Positions 49,912-60,472 of a DNA stretch of 64,000 nucleotides are shown here, in pieces. How positions within the stretch are numbered: position 1 is the first letter of the stretch; each line of letters starts with the position of its first letter. The DNA is from Clostridium sp. Marseille-P2415. Lineage in GTDB: Bacteria > Bacillota > Clostridia > Lachnospirales > Lachnospiraceae. The position numbers were made by a program, and so were the translations under genes. Under the pieces are notes generated by a model, which saw only the letters and a program-made list of their open reading frames with translations, had not been told where the DNA came from and did not search any database. The stretch spans positions 3,923,827-3,987,826 of the forward strand of contig NZ_LT732526.1 in NCBI RefSeq assembly GCF_900155545.1, read 5' to 3'.

Positions 49912-51735
49912 ATGAAATTACTTGGGGTTACGGGATGTCCGACGGGGATCGCACATACGTTTATGGCGGAGAAGGCCTTAAAAGAGGCAGCGAAGAAACT
50001 GGGGTGTCATATCAAGGTAGAGACCAATGGGGCCATAGGGGTTGAAAATCCGTTGACTGCAGCGGATATTGCTTCTGCGGATGCGGTTATTGTTGCCTGT
50101 GATAAAAACGTGGATTTAGAACGCTTCAACGGAAAACCGGTATTAGAGGTGCCGGTAGCAGAAGGGGTCAGCAAAGCGGAAGAACTGGTGAAAGCCTGTA
50201 TGAACGGGAAGGCGCCTGTCCGCAAGGGCATGAAAAAAACGGACGGAACACAGGAGCAGAGTCTTAATGCGGCACATCAGATTTATAAACATTTGATGAA
50301 TGGTGTTTCCCATATGCTGCCGTTAGTTGTGGCAGGCGGAGTGCTGACGGCAATTTCATTTTTGTGGGGAATCTATTCCTTTGATCCGGCTTCTGAGCAG
50401 TACAACAGGATCGCAGCATTGATAAAATCGGTAGGCGGTTATTCTATGGGACTGATGGTCACAGTGCTCAGCGCATTCATTGCACAGTCAGTCGGCGGAC
50501 GTCCCGGCATGATCGCAGGTTTTGTGGGAGGTATGATTGCGGGAAGTACGGATGCAGGATTTCTCGGAGGAATCATTTCCGGATTTCTGGCCGGTTATCT
50601 TTCGCTTGCAGTTGTGAAAGCATTAAGAGGACTTCCGAGACAGTTAGAGGGGTTAAAATCTATTTTTATTGTGCCGATCGTAACGGTTGGCGGTGTCGGC
50701 ATTCTGATGATGCTTTTCAGCCAGCCATGTGCGGCGCTTAACCAATGGATGATGGAGGGACTGTCAAGGATCCAGGATACCAGTCCTGTTCTTTTGGGAA
50801 TTGTCATTGGCTGTATGAGCGCATTTGATATGGGAGGTCCGGTGAATAAAGCAGCTTATGTGACAGGAACCGTTCTTCTTGGACAGGGAAATTATTATTT
50901 TATGGCGGGAGTTTCAGCAGCTTGTATTACCCCTCCGCTGGTTTTTGCCATAGCGGCTACGATTAAGAAAAACCGTTTTTCAGAGGAAGACAGGACAGCA
51001 GCACTGGTCAATTATATTCTGGGCTGTACCCATATCACGGAAGGGGCGATTCCCTTTGCGGCAAAGAATCCGTTAAAGGTGATTCCTATTCTGATGGCGG
51101 GGTCATCCATATCAGCAATTGCCACTTATCTGATGAAGATTGAGGTGCCTGCACCCCATGGCGGATTTCTGATCTTAGGATTGGTAAATAAGCCGGTCGT
51201 CTGGGTGGTTTGTATCCTGTTGGGATCTTTGGTCGGAGCAATTCTGTATATCCTTGTCACTCCGGTGGTTCCGGACAAGGAAAAAAAATCCGCTCCGCTT
51301 TTGTATCAAGAGGAAACCGTGTGTCTTTCTCTGGAAAAAACGGAAAAAGAGGATGCAATAGATGAAATGATAGCAATGCTGAAGGCAGATGGGGTATTAA
51401 ATAACGCAAAGGCATTTAAAGCTGAAATCATGAAAAGAGAAGTTGTTTCATCGACTGCATTTGGAGGAGGAATTGCAATCCCCCATGCAAAAACGTCGGC
51501 AGTAAATATGCCAAGGGTTGCAGTCGGATTGTCAAAGAAAGGTATTTCTTATGATTCCATGGATGGAGAACCGGTATTCGCGGTTTTTATGATTGCTGCC
51601 GGCGAGGGAGAGGATGATGCGCATTTAAGACTGTTGTCCGCTTTATCACAGAGACTGATGGAACCGGCATTTATGGAACGTTTGAATCAATGTAAGTCGA
51701 AAAAAGAGGTTGTTTCATTGTTATCACAAGAATAG
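49912..51735 (+). CDS. PTS fructose-family EIIBCA
   Basis: 607 residues from the ATG at 49912, chosen because AGAGGTGG (49897-49904) is one base from the ATG at 49906 and seven from this one. Domain order is IIB (1-100, phosphocysteine in VTGCPTGIAHTFMAEKAL), IIC (about 130-455, about nine membrane segments, GGPVNKAAYVTG), IIA (about 470-607, His in GGGIAIPHAKTSAV). The C-terminal IIA is a less usual order than the A-B-C of many FruA proteins. Substrate is fructose or a related hexose; the GatY-like aldolase downstream argues that it might not be plain fructose. Confidence 0.93.
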   Translation: MKLLGVTGCPTGIAHTFMAEKALKEAAKKLGCHIKVETNGAIGVENPLTAADIASADAVIVACDKNVDLERFNGKPVLEVPVAEGVSKAEELVKACMNGKAPVRKGMKKTDGTQEQSLNAAHQIYKHLMNGVSHMLPLVVAGGVLTAISFLWGIYSFDPASEQYNRIAALIKSVGGYSMGLMVTVLSAFIAQSVGGRPGMIAGFVGGMIAGSTDAGFLGGIISGFLAGYLSLAVVKALRGLPRQLEGLKSIFIVPIVTVGGVGILMMLFSQPCAALNQWMMEGLSRIQDTSPVLLGIVIGCMSAFDMGGPVNKAAYVTGTVLLGQGNYYFMAGVSAACITPPLVFAIAATIKKNRFSEEDRTAALVNYILGCTHITEGAIPFAAKNPLKVIPILMAGSSISAIATYLMKIEVPAPHGGFLILGLVNKPVVWVVCILLGSLVGAILYILVTPVVPDKEKKSAPLLYQEETVCLSLEKTEKEDAIDEMIAMLKADGVLNNAKAFKAEIMKREVVSSTAFGGGIAIPHAKTSAVNMPRVAVGLSKKGISYDSMDGEPVFAVFMIAAGEGEDDAHLRLLSALSQRLMEPAFMERLNQCKSKKEVVSLLSQE

Positions 51736-51745
51736 GAGAGAGAAA

Positions 51746-52600
51746 ATGCCCTTTGTTACTACTAAAAAAATGTTACTCGATGCTCAAAAAGGAAATTATG
51801 CGGTTGGCGCTTTTAATGTAGAGAATATGGAAATGGTTATGGCAGTTATAGAAGCAGCGGAAGAAATGAAGTCACCTGTTATTTTGCAGACAACACCTTC
51901 CACAGCCATGTATGCAGGACTGAACCTGTATTATGCCAATGTTAAGGCTGCGGCTGAAATGGCATCTGTGCCGGTGGCTCTTCATCTGGATCATGGCAGC
52001 AGCTTTGAACTGGCAATGCAGGCCCTTCGGGAGGGGTATACGTCTATTATGATCGATGGTTCTCATTATCCGCTGGAAGAGAATGCAGCCTTATCGAAGA
52101 AGGTTGTGGAAGCATGTCATCCCTGCCGGATACCCGTTGAAGCGGAACTGGGACGTGTCGGAGGGAAAGAGGATGATCTGGATGGCGGTGACAGCGGCCT
52201 TACCTCACCGGACGAAGCAGCATATTTCGTTGAAAGGACAGGAATTGATTTTCTGGCTGTATCAATCGGAACCGCTCATGGAGTTTACTCAGGAGTTCCC
52301 AATATCCGGGTGGACATATTAAAAGAAATTAAAAAGAAGGTTTCCATACCGCTGGTGCTTCACGGAACGTCCGGAGTAGCGGATGAGACCGTGCGGGCAT
52401 GCATTCGGGAAGGGATCTGTAAAGTGAATTACGCAACGGATCTGCGGATTGCTTATAGTAAGGGGGTGAGAGTGGTTTTATATGAAAATCAATCTGTGTT
52501 TGACCCGAAAGCTTATGGGAAAAAAGGAAAGGAGCTGGTAAGGCGTTATGCGGCTGAGAAAATCTCTGTTTGCGGGAGCTGCGGACGTGCATGTTTATAG
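51746..52600 (+). CDS. Class II aldolase, tagatose/fructose-bisphosphate type (GatY-like), copy 2
   Basis: 284 residues from the ATG at 51746 (AGGAGAGA upstream). Asp82 and His83 in LHLDHGSS and the later zinc histidines in GTAHGVY and LHGTSG are all present. It is a close paralogue of the protein at 30429-31280; both begin MPFVTTK.MLLDAQKG.YAVGAFNVENMEMVMAVI. It completes a three-gene pathway of PTS uptake, second phosphorylation and aldol cleavage. Confidence 0.93.
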   Translation: MPFVTTKKMLLDAQKGNYAVGAFNVENMEMVMAVIEAAEEMKSPVILQTTPSTAMYAGLNLYYANVKAAAEMASVPVALHLDHGSSFELAMQALREGYTSIMIDGSHYPLEENAALSKKVVEACHPCRIPVEAELGRVGGKEDDLDGGDSGLTSPDEAAYFVERTGIDFLAVSIGTAHGVYSGVPNIRVDILKEIKKKVSIPLVLHGTSGVADETVRACIREGICKVNYATDLRIAYSKGVRVVLYENQSVFDPKAYGKKGKELVRRYAAEKISVCGSCGRACL

Positions 52601-52726
52601 TTAGGGGCAGTTTGGGGAAATATAAGAAGAGTTGGAATCATCAGAGCTAATACTGTAAATTAATGAATATGTTCAGCCGGTTATGAGTAGTTATGAATAC
52701 AGGTATCATGATCAGCTAAGGGGTAA

Positions 52727-52790
52727 CAACAGACTCACTACTACTAGATACGGTTAATCAAACCACATTCTTTAGCAGTGAGTTTTTGTT
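52727..52790 (+). terminator. Probable terminator after the aldolase operon
   Basis: ACTCACT (52733-52739) pairs with AGTGAGT (52777-52783), and ACAAC/GTTGT can extend the stem outside a TTTTT stretch. The loop is long (37 bases), so the structure is weaker than the others. Confidence 0.45.
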
Positions 52791-52827
52791 GTATTGGAAA
52801 ATGATTTTTATTATGGAGGATTTCAAT

Positions 52828-54669
52828 TTGGTGTTTCGGACAAGGCATATGATACGGAAAAAATTTGAAATGATTAAACTGACCAGCAAGTTCATGATTT
52901 TGATCCTTGTTGTATTAATGATACCAATAGAAATATTCTTGCTGCTGTTTTTTCATAATATGGAAGCTTCCCTGTATAATGACGGCCAGACTCAGATTAC
53001 ATATGAACTTGCAAGAAGCAGTCAGAATGCGGAACAGATTGCAGTAAACTGCAATTTGTCTACTCAGATGATCGTTAATAATGAATCCATAAATGATTTT
53101 TTGAATCAGATTGATTCCGATAAAGAATTCAGCTTTATGGATATTCTTGATTTCTATGGAAAAGAGATCAGCGGAGTCCAGAAGGTCGTACGAAGCAATC
53201 CATATATCTACAAAATCAGAATTTTTGTGAATTCGGATACGGTAAAGGAAACGATGCCGCTGTTATATAAAAAAGAAAAAATAAAGGAGCTGAAGTGGGG
53301 AAAGGATGGGGTGCCTGCCACCGGTACATGGTGTTTTGATTATGAGGACATGCTGGATCAGGCGGCTGATTCTGATAAGAAGCCAAGAATCGCCTCGGTC
53401 ATAACAAGGCTGAATGATTACCGTTATGGCCAGTATGGAATTATAGAGGCTGCGGTAACAATGGAAGATATATTTCCGGATATCTATCATTCCACGGAAA
53501 TGGACTGGACATGTTTTGTTGACCGGGACGGGAACTTTTACTATGATCAAAAAGTTTCGGCAAAATGGAAATCCTATACAGAGGAAATTTCTGCTTTCAT
53601 ACGGAATCATGCTGATTCAGAATTAATACGGAACGAAGGCGGTATTTACCGTAAGATGCAAATTGGCGGGGAAGAGGTCCTGACAGGATGCCAAAGAATC
53701 CAATCTTTAAATGGATATTTGTTTCGAATCGTTTCCCTGAAAAATGATAAAAAGATATTAAAGTTTTATAAGATTTGTTTTTTGCTGCTATGGGCAGCTA
53801 TCGTTGCTGTACTTCTTCTGTTTGCAAATAAGCTGGTGGCCCATATACTGAAACAGTTTTATGAGATTTACGAGGTCGTTTACCGGGTCCAGCAGGGGGA
53901 TATGGAAGTACGGGTCAAAAAGACCAGCCAGGATGAGTTCGGGGTACTGGGGAAAGAGATCAATACGATGCTTGACCGGATCCAGGAGCTGATGGATGAA
54001 ACGATCAGACGTGAACTGACCGTAAAGGATTCGCAGATCAAGGCGCTTCAAAATCAGATCAATACCCACTTTATCTACAATGTACTTGAGTCTGTAAAAA
54101 TGATGGCGGAGATTGATGAGAAATATGAGATTGCAGATACCGTATCTTCATTTGGAAAGCTTTTGCGATACAGCATGAGGTGGAAGTCACAATACGTTAC
54201 GGTGGAAGAAGAAATCGATCATATAAGAAATTATCTGACTCTGGTAAATCTGTGGTTTGATTATGAAATCTGTTTAAGCCTTCATATGCCGCAGGATATC
54301 ATGCTGCAGGAGATACCCAAAATGTCGCTGCAGCCGATCATAGAAAATGCCATAAACCATGGAATGAAGGAGATTACCGGAGATACGGCTATTTATATGG
54401 ATGGGGAAATAGAAGGCAATGACTGCTATATGAAAATAACGGATATGGGATGCGGGATGAGCGGAGAAGAAGTAGAACGGCTGCGTAAGAGGATCCGTGG
54501 TGAGACAGAGGATTCAGCCGGTTCCGGTAATGGAATTGGATTGAAAAATGTACAGGACAGGCTGCAAATCGGCTTTGGGCCGGAATATGGCATTACGGTT
54601 GAATCAAAAGAGGGCAGATATACACAGGTGACGGTAAAAATTCCATATTTGAAAAGAAAGAAGGGTTAA
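52828..54669 (+). CDS. Sensor histidine kinase, YesM family (second pair)
   Basis: 613 residues if it begins at the TTG at 52828, seven bases after GGAGGA (52815-52820); a GTG at 52831 or the ATG at 52786 are alternatives. A first membrane segment (FMILILVVLMIPIEIFLLLFF), a large extracellular region and a second segment (ICFLLLWAAIVAVLLLFANKL) lead into HAMP (YRVQQGDMEVRVKKTSQDEFG), the H-box NQINTHFIYNVLESVKMMAE (with TH replacing the usual PH) and HATPase (QPIIENAINHGM, DMGCGM). It is the partner of the regulator encoded one base downstream. Confidence 0.92.
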   Translation: MVFRTRHMIRKKFEMIKLTSKFMILILVVLMIPIEIFLLLFFHNMEASLYNDGQTQITYELARSSQNAEQIAVNCNLSTQMIVNNESINDFLNQIDSDKEFSFMDILDFYGKEISGVQKVVRSNPYIYKIRIFVNSDTVKETMPLLYKKEKIKELKWGKDGVPATGTWCFDYEDMLDQAADSDKKPRIASVITRLNDYRYGQYGIIEAAVTMEDIFPDIYHSTEMDWTCFVDRDGNFYYDQKVSAKWKSYTEEISAFIRNHADSELIRNEGGIYRKMQIGGEEVLTGCQRIQSLNGYLFRIVSLKNDKKILKFYKICFLLLWAAIVAVLLLFANKLVAHILKQFYEIYEVVYRVQQGDMEVRVKKTSQDEFGVLGKEINTMLDRIQELMDETIRRELTVKDSQIKALQNQINTHFIYNVLESVKMMAEIDEKYEIADTVSSFGKLLRYSMRWKSQYVTVEEEIDHIRNYLTLVNLWFDYEICLSLHMPQDIMLQEIPKMSLQPIIENAINHGMKEITGDTAIYMDGEIEGNDCYMKITDMGCGMSGEEVERLRKRIRGETEDSAGSGNGIGLKNVQDRLQIGFGPEYGITVESKEGRYTQVTVKIPYLKRKKG

Positions 54670-54670
54670 A

Positions 54671-56146
54671 ATGAAAAACGTGCTGGTTGTGGAAGACGGT
54701 AAAATAATTCGTAAGGGAATCTGTACAATGGTCGGCCGCTGCGGCGTTCCCATTGAACAGATCATTGAATGTAAAAATGGCCTGGAAGCACTGGAAATCA
54801 TCCGGGAGCATCCCATTGATGTCCTGATTACAGACATACGGATGCCTGAAATGGACGGGATCACGCTTGTGAAGGAGCTGCAGAAGTACTTATACATACC
54901 CAAAATTGTCGTGATCAGCGGATATGATGATTTTTCATTTGCAGTGGACTTATTAAGATGCGGGGCAAGAGAATATCTTTTAAAACCTGTCAAACGCGAA
55001 GAAATCAAGGCAATCATGGAAAAGCTGGAGGATGAGATACAGCAGGAAAACGTTGAAGAGAAAAATAAAAAGGCAGCCTATTACGGACAGTTAAGAGCAA
55101 TCCTGTCTTCCGATGCCATGACACTGCCGGAGATTGAGGAATCAGAGGCTTGTATCAGCTTAAAAAAGGATGGGTATCAGGTGATCTGTACCAATGATCC
55201 GGGGGTACATCCGTGTTCGAAGGATAAGGCTTTCTTTTTTCCGGATATAGAGGGATGTCATGTGATTCTCCTGTCCTCTGAAAAAACGGAGGGTTTCATT
55301 AAAAATTCACTTAAAGGACATTCCCTGGGCGTAAGTGAACCATATCAGGGGCTTCATGATCTGAGAAAAGCATTTCTTGAAGCCAGGCAGCGGAGAGTCC
55401 GGGCTTTCTGCATGCAGAAAGAAGAGGCGGGGACGGACGGTGATTATCAGGTTTCGTTCCATGAGCTGGAAAGTTTTGTACAACGGATCGGAACGCTGAG
55501 AAACAATGAAAACGAACAGTTCCTGAATGAAATCGTCAGCAGAGTCAAGCTGGGAGACATGGAAGGAAACCGGTTTCAGGAGGTGGTCCGCCAGATTGTC
55601 TGCCGTATGAAGGATTTTTACGGAAGAATTCTGACAGATGAAGGGATTTACATAGACAATCTTACCCATATGCTTTCTTTTGAAAATATCGATGAATACT
55701 GCGAGGAGATCCTGCGGATTTTTTCTGTGATCAATCAGAAGGCACTCAGCGCAAATGACGATTACAGAAACCGCATCAAGGTGGAACAGGCAATTGCCTA
55801 TATGAAAGAGAACTTCGCAAGGAATATCAATATGGCTATGGTTTCTAATTACGTGTCCATGAACTATACGGTTTTTTCGATTGCGTTTAAGGAATATACG
55901 GGAGAGAATTTTGTTAACTATCTAAGAAATATAAGAATGGAGGAGGCAAAAAGGCTTTTATCCGAAACGGATCAGAAAATTGGGCAGATCAGTCTTATGG
56001 CAGGTTATGATAACGGGAAGCATTTTATGAAGACCTTTAAATGTGTTGTCGGCGTAACGCCCAGTGAATACCGTAAAAATGCAAGAATCAGAAGCGGCGC
56101 TAAAAAAATGACACCAAAAACGAAAATAGGACCATTTCAATTATAA
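54671..56146 (+). CDS. Response regulator, YesN type (REC + AraC, second pair)
   Basis: 491 residues. The receiver has VVEDGK, where the acidic pair is reduced to Glu-Asp, and phosphoacceptor Asp55 in VLITDIRMPEMDG. The C-terminal AraC domain (about 375-475) includes VSNYVSMNYTVFSIAFKEYTGENF and ISLMAGYDNGKHFMKTFKCVVGVTPSEYRK. It is cotranscribed with the kinase and stands directly before an oligopeptide-type importer and beta-mannosidase gene, which it probably activates. Confidence 0.93.
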   Translation: MKNVLVVEDGKIIRKGICTMVGRCGVPIEQIIECKNGLEALEIIREHPIDVLITDIRMPEMDGITLVKELQKYLYIPKIVVISGYDDFSFAVDLLRCGAREYLLKPVKREEIKAIMEKLEDEIQQENVEEKNKKAAYYGQLRAILSSDAMTLPEIEESEACISLKKDGYQVICTNDPGVHPCSKDKAFFFPDIEGCHVILLSSEKTEGFIKNSLKGHSLGVSEPYQGLHDLRKAFLEARQRRVRAFCMQKEEAGTDGDYQVSFHELESFVQRIGTLRNNENEQFLNEIVSRVKLGDMEGNRFQEVVRQIVCRMKDFYGRILTDEGIYIDNLTHMLSFENIDEYCEEILRIFSVINQKALSANDDYRNRIKVEQAIAYMKENFARNINMAMVSNYVSMNYTVFSIAFKEYTGENFVNYLRNIRMEEAKRLLSETDQKIGQISLMAGYDNGKHFMKTFKCVVGVTPSEYRKNARIRSGAKKMTPKTKIGPFQL

Positions 56147-56148
56147 CA

Positions 56149-56190
56149 GTGAGCATCTACAATGGAATTGTATAAGGTGCTTGCTTTTTT
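56149..56190 (+). terminator. Imperfect terminator after the second yesMN pair
   Basis: GTGAGCATCTACAAT pairs imperfectly with ATTGTATAAGGTGCTTGC, followed by TTTTTT. It separates the regulators from the transporter operon. Confidence 0.55.
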
Positions 56191-56299
56191 GGATTTTATA
56201 TTTAATATATTATGAAAAATGTACAAATGATCCAAAAACTCAGGCACTTACCCGGAGATCCTGAAAGGGTCCGGAGAATGAATTCGTGGAGGTAGGAAA

Positions 56300-58177
56300 A
56301 TGAAAAAGAGACACAACAAGCTGTTTGCGCTTCTGACCGTAAGCGCAATGGCAATGTCCATGCTTGCCGGCTGCCAGAAAGCTGGGCCGGCATCAACAGA
56401 GACAACGAAAAATGAAAACAAAACGGCAGCGGAAACTGCCACAGAAGCAGCATCCGCAGAAGCAAAAAAGGAGGCATCCGGTGCCGGTTCCACTCCGAGA
56501 AATGAGACGCTTTATTTTAGCGGGCAGCAGTGGGGGACAATTAATGACTGGAATCCCCTGAGTTCCAACTCAAATAATGCAATGGCAGTTACACAGAACG
56601 ATAACTCCCGGGAGCTCATCTATGAGACGCTTTTCATGTTTAACATGCTGGATGGGAAGCTTTATGGCCTGCTTGGAAAGGATTATTCATGGAACGATGA
56701 TCAGACAGAGCTGACCATTACCATGAATCCGGATGCCAAATGGAGCGACGGAACGCCGGTTACCGCAGAAGATGTGGCATACACCTTTGAATGTCACAAA
56801 AAATATGCATCTGCACAGGGCAGTGATTATGCAAATTACATTGATACAGTAGAAGCTGTGGATGAGCATACGGCTGTTTTTAAAGCAAAACTGGATGGGA
56901 ACGGATTACCGGTCAATCCTTTAAAGGTAGTTGAATATACACCGAAGATTTATGTGTTACAGAAAGCATATCTTCAGAAGGTGGAACAACGTAATGACAA
57001 CAATGCGGATAAGATCAAGCAGGACAGAATGGATGATTTTGTTTCTTCCGGCCCATATGCTTCCTATTACGATGACGACCAGAAGGTTGTTTTTGTAAGG
57101 GATGATAACTACTGGGGAACTGCCTTATGGGGCAGGCTTCCTGCACCCAAATACATTACCCATGTGATTTATGAGAACAATGCTGCCGGAGATACGGCTT
57201 TTAAGGCAGGGGAGGTTGATGTATCCCAGCAGTTCATAACCAATGTGCAGAAGCTTTGGGAAGAAGACGGACTTCCCATCTCCACCTATATTGATGAAGC
57301 GCCTTATGGGGTCTGTGCCACCATGCCGACTGCTTTCTTAAATGTGGAGGTACCGGGGCTTGACCGGAAAGAAGTCAGAAAAGCCATCGCAATGGCAGTG
57401 GATTATGACCAGATCATTGCCTCGGCAATGTCCAACCAGTCACCGAGCTTTAAAGATGTGCCGCGTTCCATCATGAATCCTACACCCGCCGAGCAGGCGC
57501 TGGTCAGTCAGGATGAATTAAAGGATTATCAGTTTACAGGGAACGATATAGAAGGGGCCAATGCTCTTTTGGATAAAGCAGGGATCGTGGATACGGACGG
57601 AGACGGAATCCGTGAAATTGACGGGAAGAAACTTTCTTTTAAGGCGGAATGTCCGGATGGCTGGACCGACTGGAATGCAGCATTGGAGATCGTTGCGGCA
57701 GCGGGCAGTAAGATCGGAATCGAGATCGAGACCTATTTCCCGGATACCAGCACATTTAACGATGATATGACTACGAGAAAATTTGACATTTGTATGTATA
57801 GTCCGCCGGCATCCTCTGTGGCAAATCCCTGGGGGCGTGCAATGGCCTTCCTGTCAACGGATTATGCAAAGCTTGATGTAAACTGGAGCGGAAACTTCGG
57901 CGGCTATATCAATGAGGAAGCAAACAGCATTCTTGAAAAGATCCCTCTTGAGACCAATAAGGACACATTGATCGAATACTATACGGAATTGAGTAAGATT
58001 TACTTAGATGAAGTTCCTTCGTTTTCACTGATGTACAGGCCAATGCTGTTCCATGCTGTTAACGAGAGTGTATGGACCGGTTTTCCGCAGCTTGATGATG
58101 GGGATAACATACCGCCTACGGACTGCACGGATGGATATGGCATCGCAGCATTGTATAATCTGGAGAATGTAAACTAG
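56300..58177 (+). CDS. Oligopeptide-type ABC transporter solute-binding lipoprotein
   Basis: 625 residues. The lipobox is MLAGC with Cys25, followed by a Thr/Glu/Ala/Lys-rich linker (about 26-65). The SBP family 5 core includes [27 protein letters not shown] and [29 protein letters not shown] precedes the ATG. Family 5 proteins bind peptides, but a branch in gut Firmicutes and thermophiles binds beta-mannosides or other oligosaccharides. The mannosidase gene at the end of this operon favours that for this protein. Confidence 0.92.
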   Translation: MKKRHNKLFALLTVSAMAMSMLAGCQKAGPASTETTKNENKTAAETATEAASAEAKKEASGAGSTPRNETLYFSGQQWGTINDWNPLSSNSNNAMAVTQNDNSRELIYETLFMFNMLDGKLYGLLGKDYSWNDDQTELTITMNPDAKWSDGTPVTAEDVAYTFECHKKYASAQGSDYANYIDTVEAVDEHTAVFKAKLDGNGLPVNPLKVVEYTPKIYVLQKAYLQKVEQRNDNNADKIKQDRMDDFVSSGPYASYYDDDQKVVFVRDDNYWGTALWGRLPAPKYITHVIYENNAAGDTAFKAGEVDVSQQFITNVQKLWEEDGLPISTYIDEAPYGVCATMPTAFLNVEVPGLDRKEVRKAIAMAVDYDQIIASAMSNQSPSFKDVPRSIMNPTPAEQALVSQDELKDYQFTGNDIEGANALLDKAGIVDTDGDGIREIDGKKLSFKAECPDGWTDWNAALEIVAAAGSKIGIEIETYFPDTSTFNDDMTTRKFDICMYSPPASSVANPWGRAMAFLSTDYAKLDVNWSGNFGGYINEEANSILEKIPLETNKDTLIEYYTELSKIYLDEVPSFSLMYRPMLFHAVNESVWTGFPQLDDGDNIPPTDCTDGYGIAALYNLENVN

Positions 58178-58190
58178 AAGAGGTGAGCCT

Positions 58191-59195
58191 TTGAAGGGAT
58201 ATAAAAAATATTATACAAATAAAATAATCTGGTATCTGATTACCTTTGTCATTGCAGTCGCGCTTAATTTTGTTTTACCCAGACTGATGCCCGGAGATCC
58301 TGTTTCTGCAATTGCGGCAAGAGCGGTAGACGGCATGACGGATTCTACGGCGATCCAGGCCGTGTATGAAGATTATGCGGAAAAATTCGGCGTGAATCAG
58401 CCAATGATAACACAATTTCTTGTTTTCGTAAAAAATGCTTTCAGGGGAGATTTTGGCGTTTCCTTCAGCCAGTACCCGAGAACGGTGGCGGATATTATCG
58501 CCTCATCGGTATGGTGGACCGTATGTCTTCAGCTCCCGGCAATTATTCTCGGGTGGTTCTTAGGAAATCTCCTCGGTGCGGTTGCCGCTTACATGAAGGG
58601 AGTATTTGATAAAGGAATTCTGCCTGTGTTCCTGTTTATCAGCAATGTGCCGGCCTTTGGTATGGCTACGATCCTGCTGTTTGTTTTTTCCCTGAAGCTT
58701 GGATGGGCACCGTCAAGCGGAGGCTACGGATTCGATCTGATTCCCAATGCAAGCCTGACATTTTTTAAATCTGTGATTGCCCATTACCAGCTGCCGTTCT
58801 GGTCCATCGTACTGATTACGGTCGGAGGGCAGGCAATCGGGATGCGCTCCATGTCCATCTATGAATTAAACGCTGACTATGTAAAGTACAGCCGTTTTTT
58901 AGGCATTAAAGACAGAACCATCGTTGGCTATGTTTTCCGGAATGCAATGCTTCCCCAGATCACGGGCCTGGCAATGTCCATCGGTACCATGATCGGCGGA
59001 GCCCTTGTTGCGGAGATCATTTTCAGCTATCCGGGTCTTGGGACCACGCTGCTTTCTGCTGTCAAAGGAAGGGATTATCCGTTGATTTCCGCATGTACCC
59101 TGATCATTACGGTCATGGTCCTGCTGGCAAATCTGTTTGTGGAAATGATCTACGGAATAATTGATCCCCGGATAAAAGCGGCACAGCAGGATTAG
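58191..59195 (+). CDS. ABC transporter permease, DppB/OppB-like
   Basis: 334 residues with an uncommon TTG start at 58191; AGAGGTGAG precedes it and no ATG is placed better. Six membrane segments. An N-terminal [20 protein letters not shown] matches the PGDP motif of OppB proteins, and the EAA loop is [31 protein letters not shown]. It is the first of the two permeases. Confidence 0.92.
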   Translation: MKGYKKYYTNKIIWYLITFVIAVALNFVLPRLMPGDPVSAIAARAVDGMTDSTAIQAVYEDYAEKFGVNQPMITQFLVFVKNAFRGDFGVSFSQYPRTVADIIASSVWWTVCLQLPAIILGWFLGNLLGAVAAYMKGVFDKGILPVFLFISNVPAFGMATILLFVFSLKLGWAPSSGGYGFDLIPNASLTFFKSVIAHYQLPFWSIVLITVGGQAIGMRSMSIYELNADYVKYSRFLGIKDRTIVGYVFRNAMLPQITGLAMSIGTMIGGALVAEIIFSYPGLGTTLLSAVKGRDYPLISACTLIITVMVLLANLFVEMIYGIIDPRIKAAQQD

Positions 59196-59207
59196 GGAGG
59201 AAATGCG

Positions 59208-60458
59208 ATGAAAAACCAGATAAAACAGATATTTCGTTCCCCCAAATTTGTGATCGGTTTTGTGATATTTATGGTATTATTACTGATGACGATTGTTTAT
59301 CCGCTCATTGTGACAGATGATCCTTTGCAAATGATAGGCCAGGGGAATTTTTTTAAACCCGGAACATATATTGGGGTTGCGGATGCGGTCAATACAGATG
59401 CATACACTTTGAATATTGATGCTTCTTCCGACAGGCTGGAAAAAAATCTTGATATAGAAGAACGCGGGGCAATGGCTGATTGGCTGGAACAGTTCGGCAG
59501 CGTATCTGCAGATGAAATCGATGTAACAGATGCCGGAAAGCTTGTTTCCCTGTGGAAATCCCATTATGATCCTTCGAATGAGCAGAAAGGATTGATTGCC
59601 GCGAAAAAGAAATATTACAGCCGCATTGATAAAAAAATCGAGGGATTGCTTGAGGATGATGATGTACTGCTTGCTGAAAAAGACGGGAAGACAGGAGAGC
59701 TGTCGGTTAAAAAAAGTATCCCGCCCACATCCTATGTGAATGTAAAAGATGTGGGCAGCAAACGGCTTTTTATCCTGGGAACGGATAACTTTGGACGTGA
59801 TGTCTTAACAGAGCTTATCGCTGCAATTAAAACATCTTTAAAAATTGGTTTAATTGCAGGACTGACCGCGACCCTGATCGGATTGTCCCTTGGTCTGCTT
59901 GCAGGATATCTGGGGGGGTTAATAGATGACTTTATCATGTTCATAACCAATTTATTTACCGTGATTCCCAGTTTTATTCTGCTGATACTCATCTCATACA
60001 GTATTGGCAAAAATGCCAGAGGTGTCATGATGGTCGCGGTTATCATCGGCCTGACCTCCTGGACGTGGACCACAAGATCCGTCCGGTCCCAGGTGATTTC
60101 CCTCAGAAACAGGGACCATGTCAACTTGTCAAAGCTGTCGGGGCATAGTCTTTTCCGGATTATTCTCACAGATATTCTTCCGTATATTGCTTCTTATGTT
60201 GTCATGGCTCTGATTTTGCAGATTTCTTCCGGAATCCTTGCGGAAGCACAGCTTTCCATGATCGGACTCGGCCCTGCTACAACAACCGTTTCCACACTTG
60301 GACTTATGATGAACTGGGCAATGTCTTACAGCGCCCATTTGAATGGGAACTGGTGGGCATATTTTCCTGTCATTCTATCCATTGCGTTCATTTCATTCTC
60401 ATTGAATCTGATGAATACAGGTCTGGATCAGGTATTTAATCCGCAGCTGAGAGAGTAA
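59208..60458 (+). CDS. ABC transporter permease, DppC/OppC-like, with large inserted domain
   Basis: 416 residues, about 100 longer than typical DppC. The extra length lies between the first membrane segment ([21 protein letters not shown]) and the second: a charged, extracellular region of about 150 residues (about 45-195) including [19 protein letters not shown] and many Lys/Asp. The usual [17 protein letters not shown] and the EAA loop [27 protein letters not shown] follow. The insert may contact the binding protein or substrate. Confidence 0.9.
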   Translation: MKNQIKQIFRSPKFVIGFVIFMVLLLMTIVYPLIVTDDPLQMIGQGNFFKPGTYIGVADAVNTDAYTLNIDASSDRLEKNLDIEERGAMADWLEQFGSVSADEIDVTDAGKLVSLWKSHYDPSNEQKGLIAAKKKYYSRIDKKIEGLLEDDDVLLAEKDGKTGELSVKKSIPPTSYVNVKDVGSKRLFILGTDNFGRDVLTELIAAIKTSLKIGLIAGLTATLIGLSLGLLAGYLGGLIDDFIMFITNLFTVIPSFILLILISYSIGKNARGVMMVAVIIGLTSWTWTTRSVRSQVISLRNRDHVNLSKLSGHSLFRIILTDILPYIASYVVMALILQISSGILAEAQLSMIGLGPATTTVSTLGLMMNWAMSYSAHLNGNWWAYFPVILSIAFISFSLNLMNTGLDQVFNPQLRE

Positions 60459-60472
60459 AAGGAGAAGAGAAT

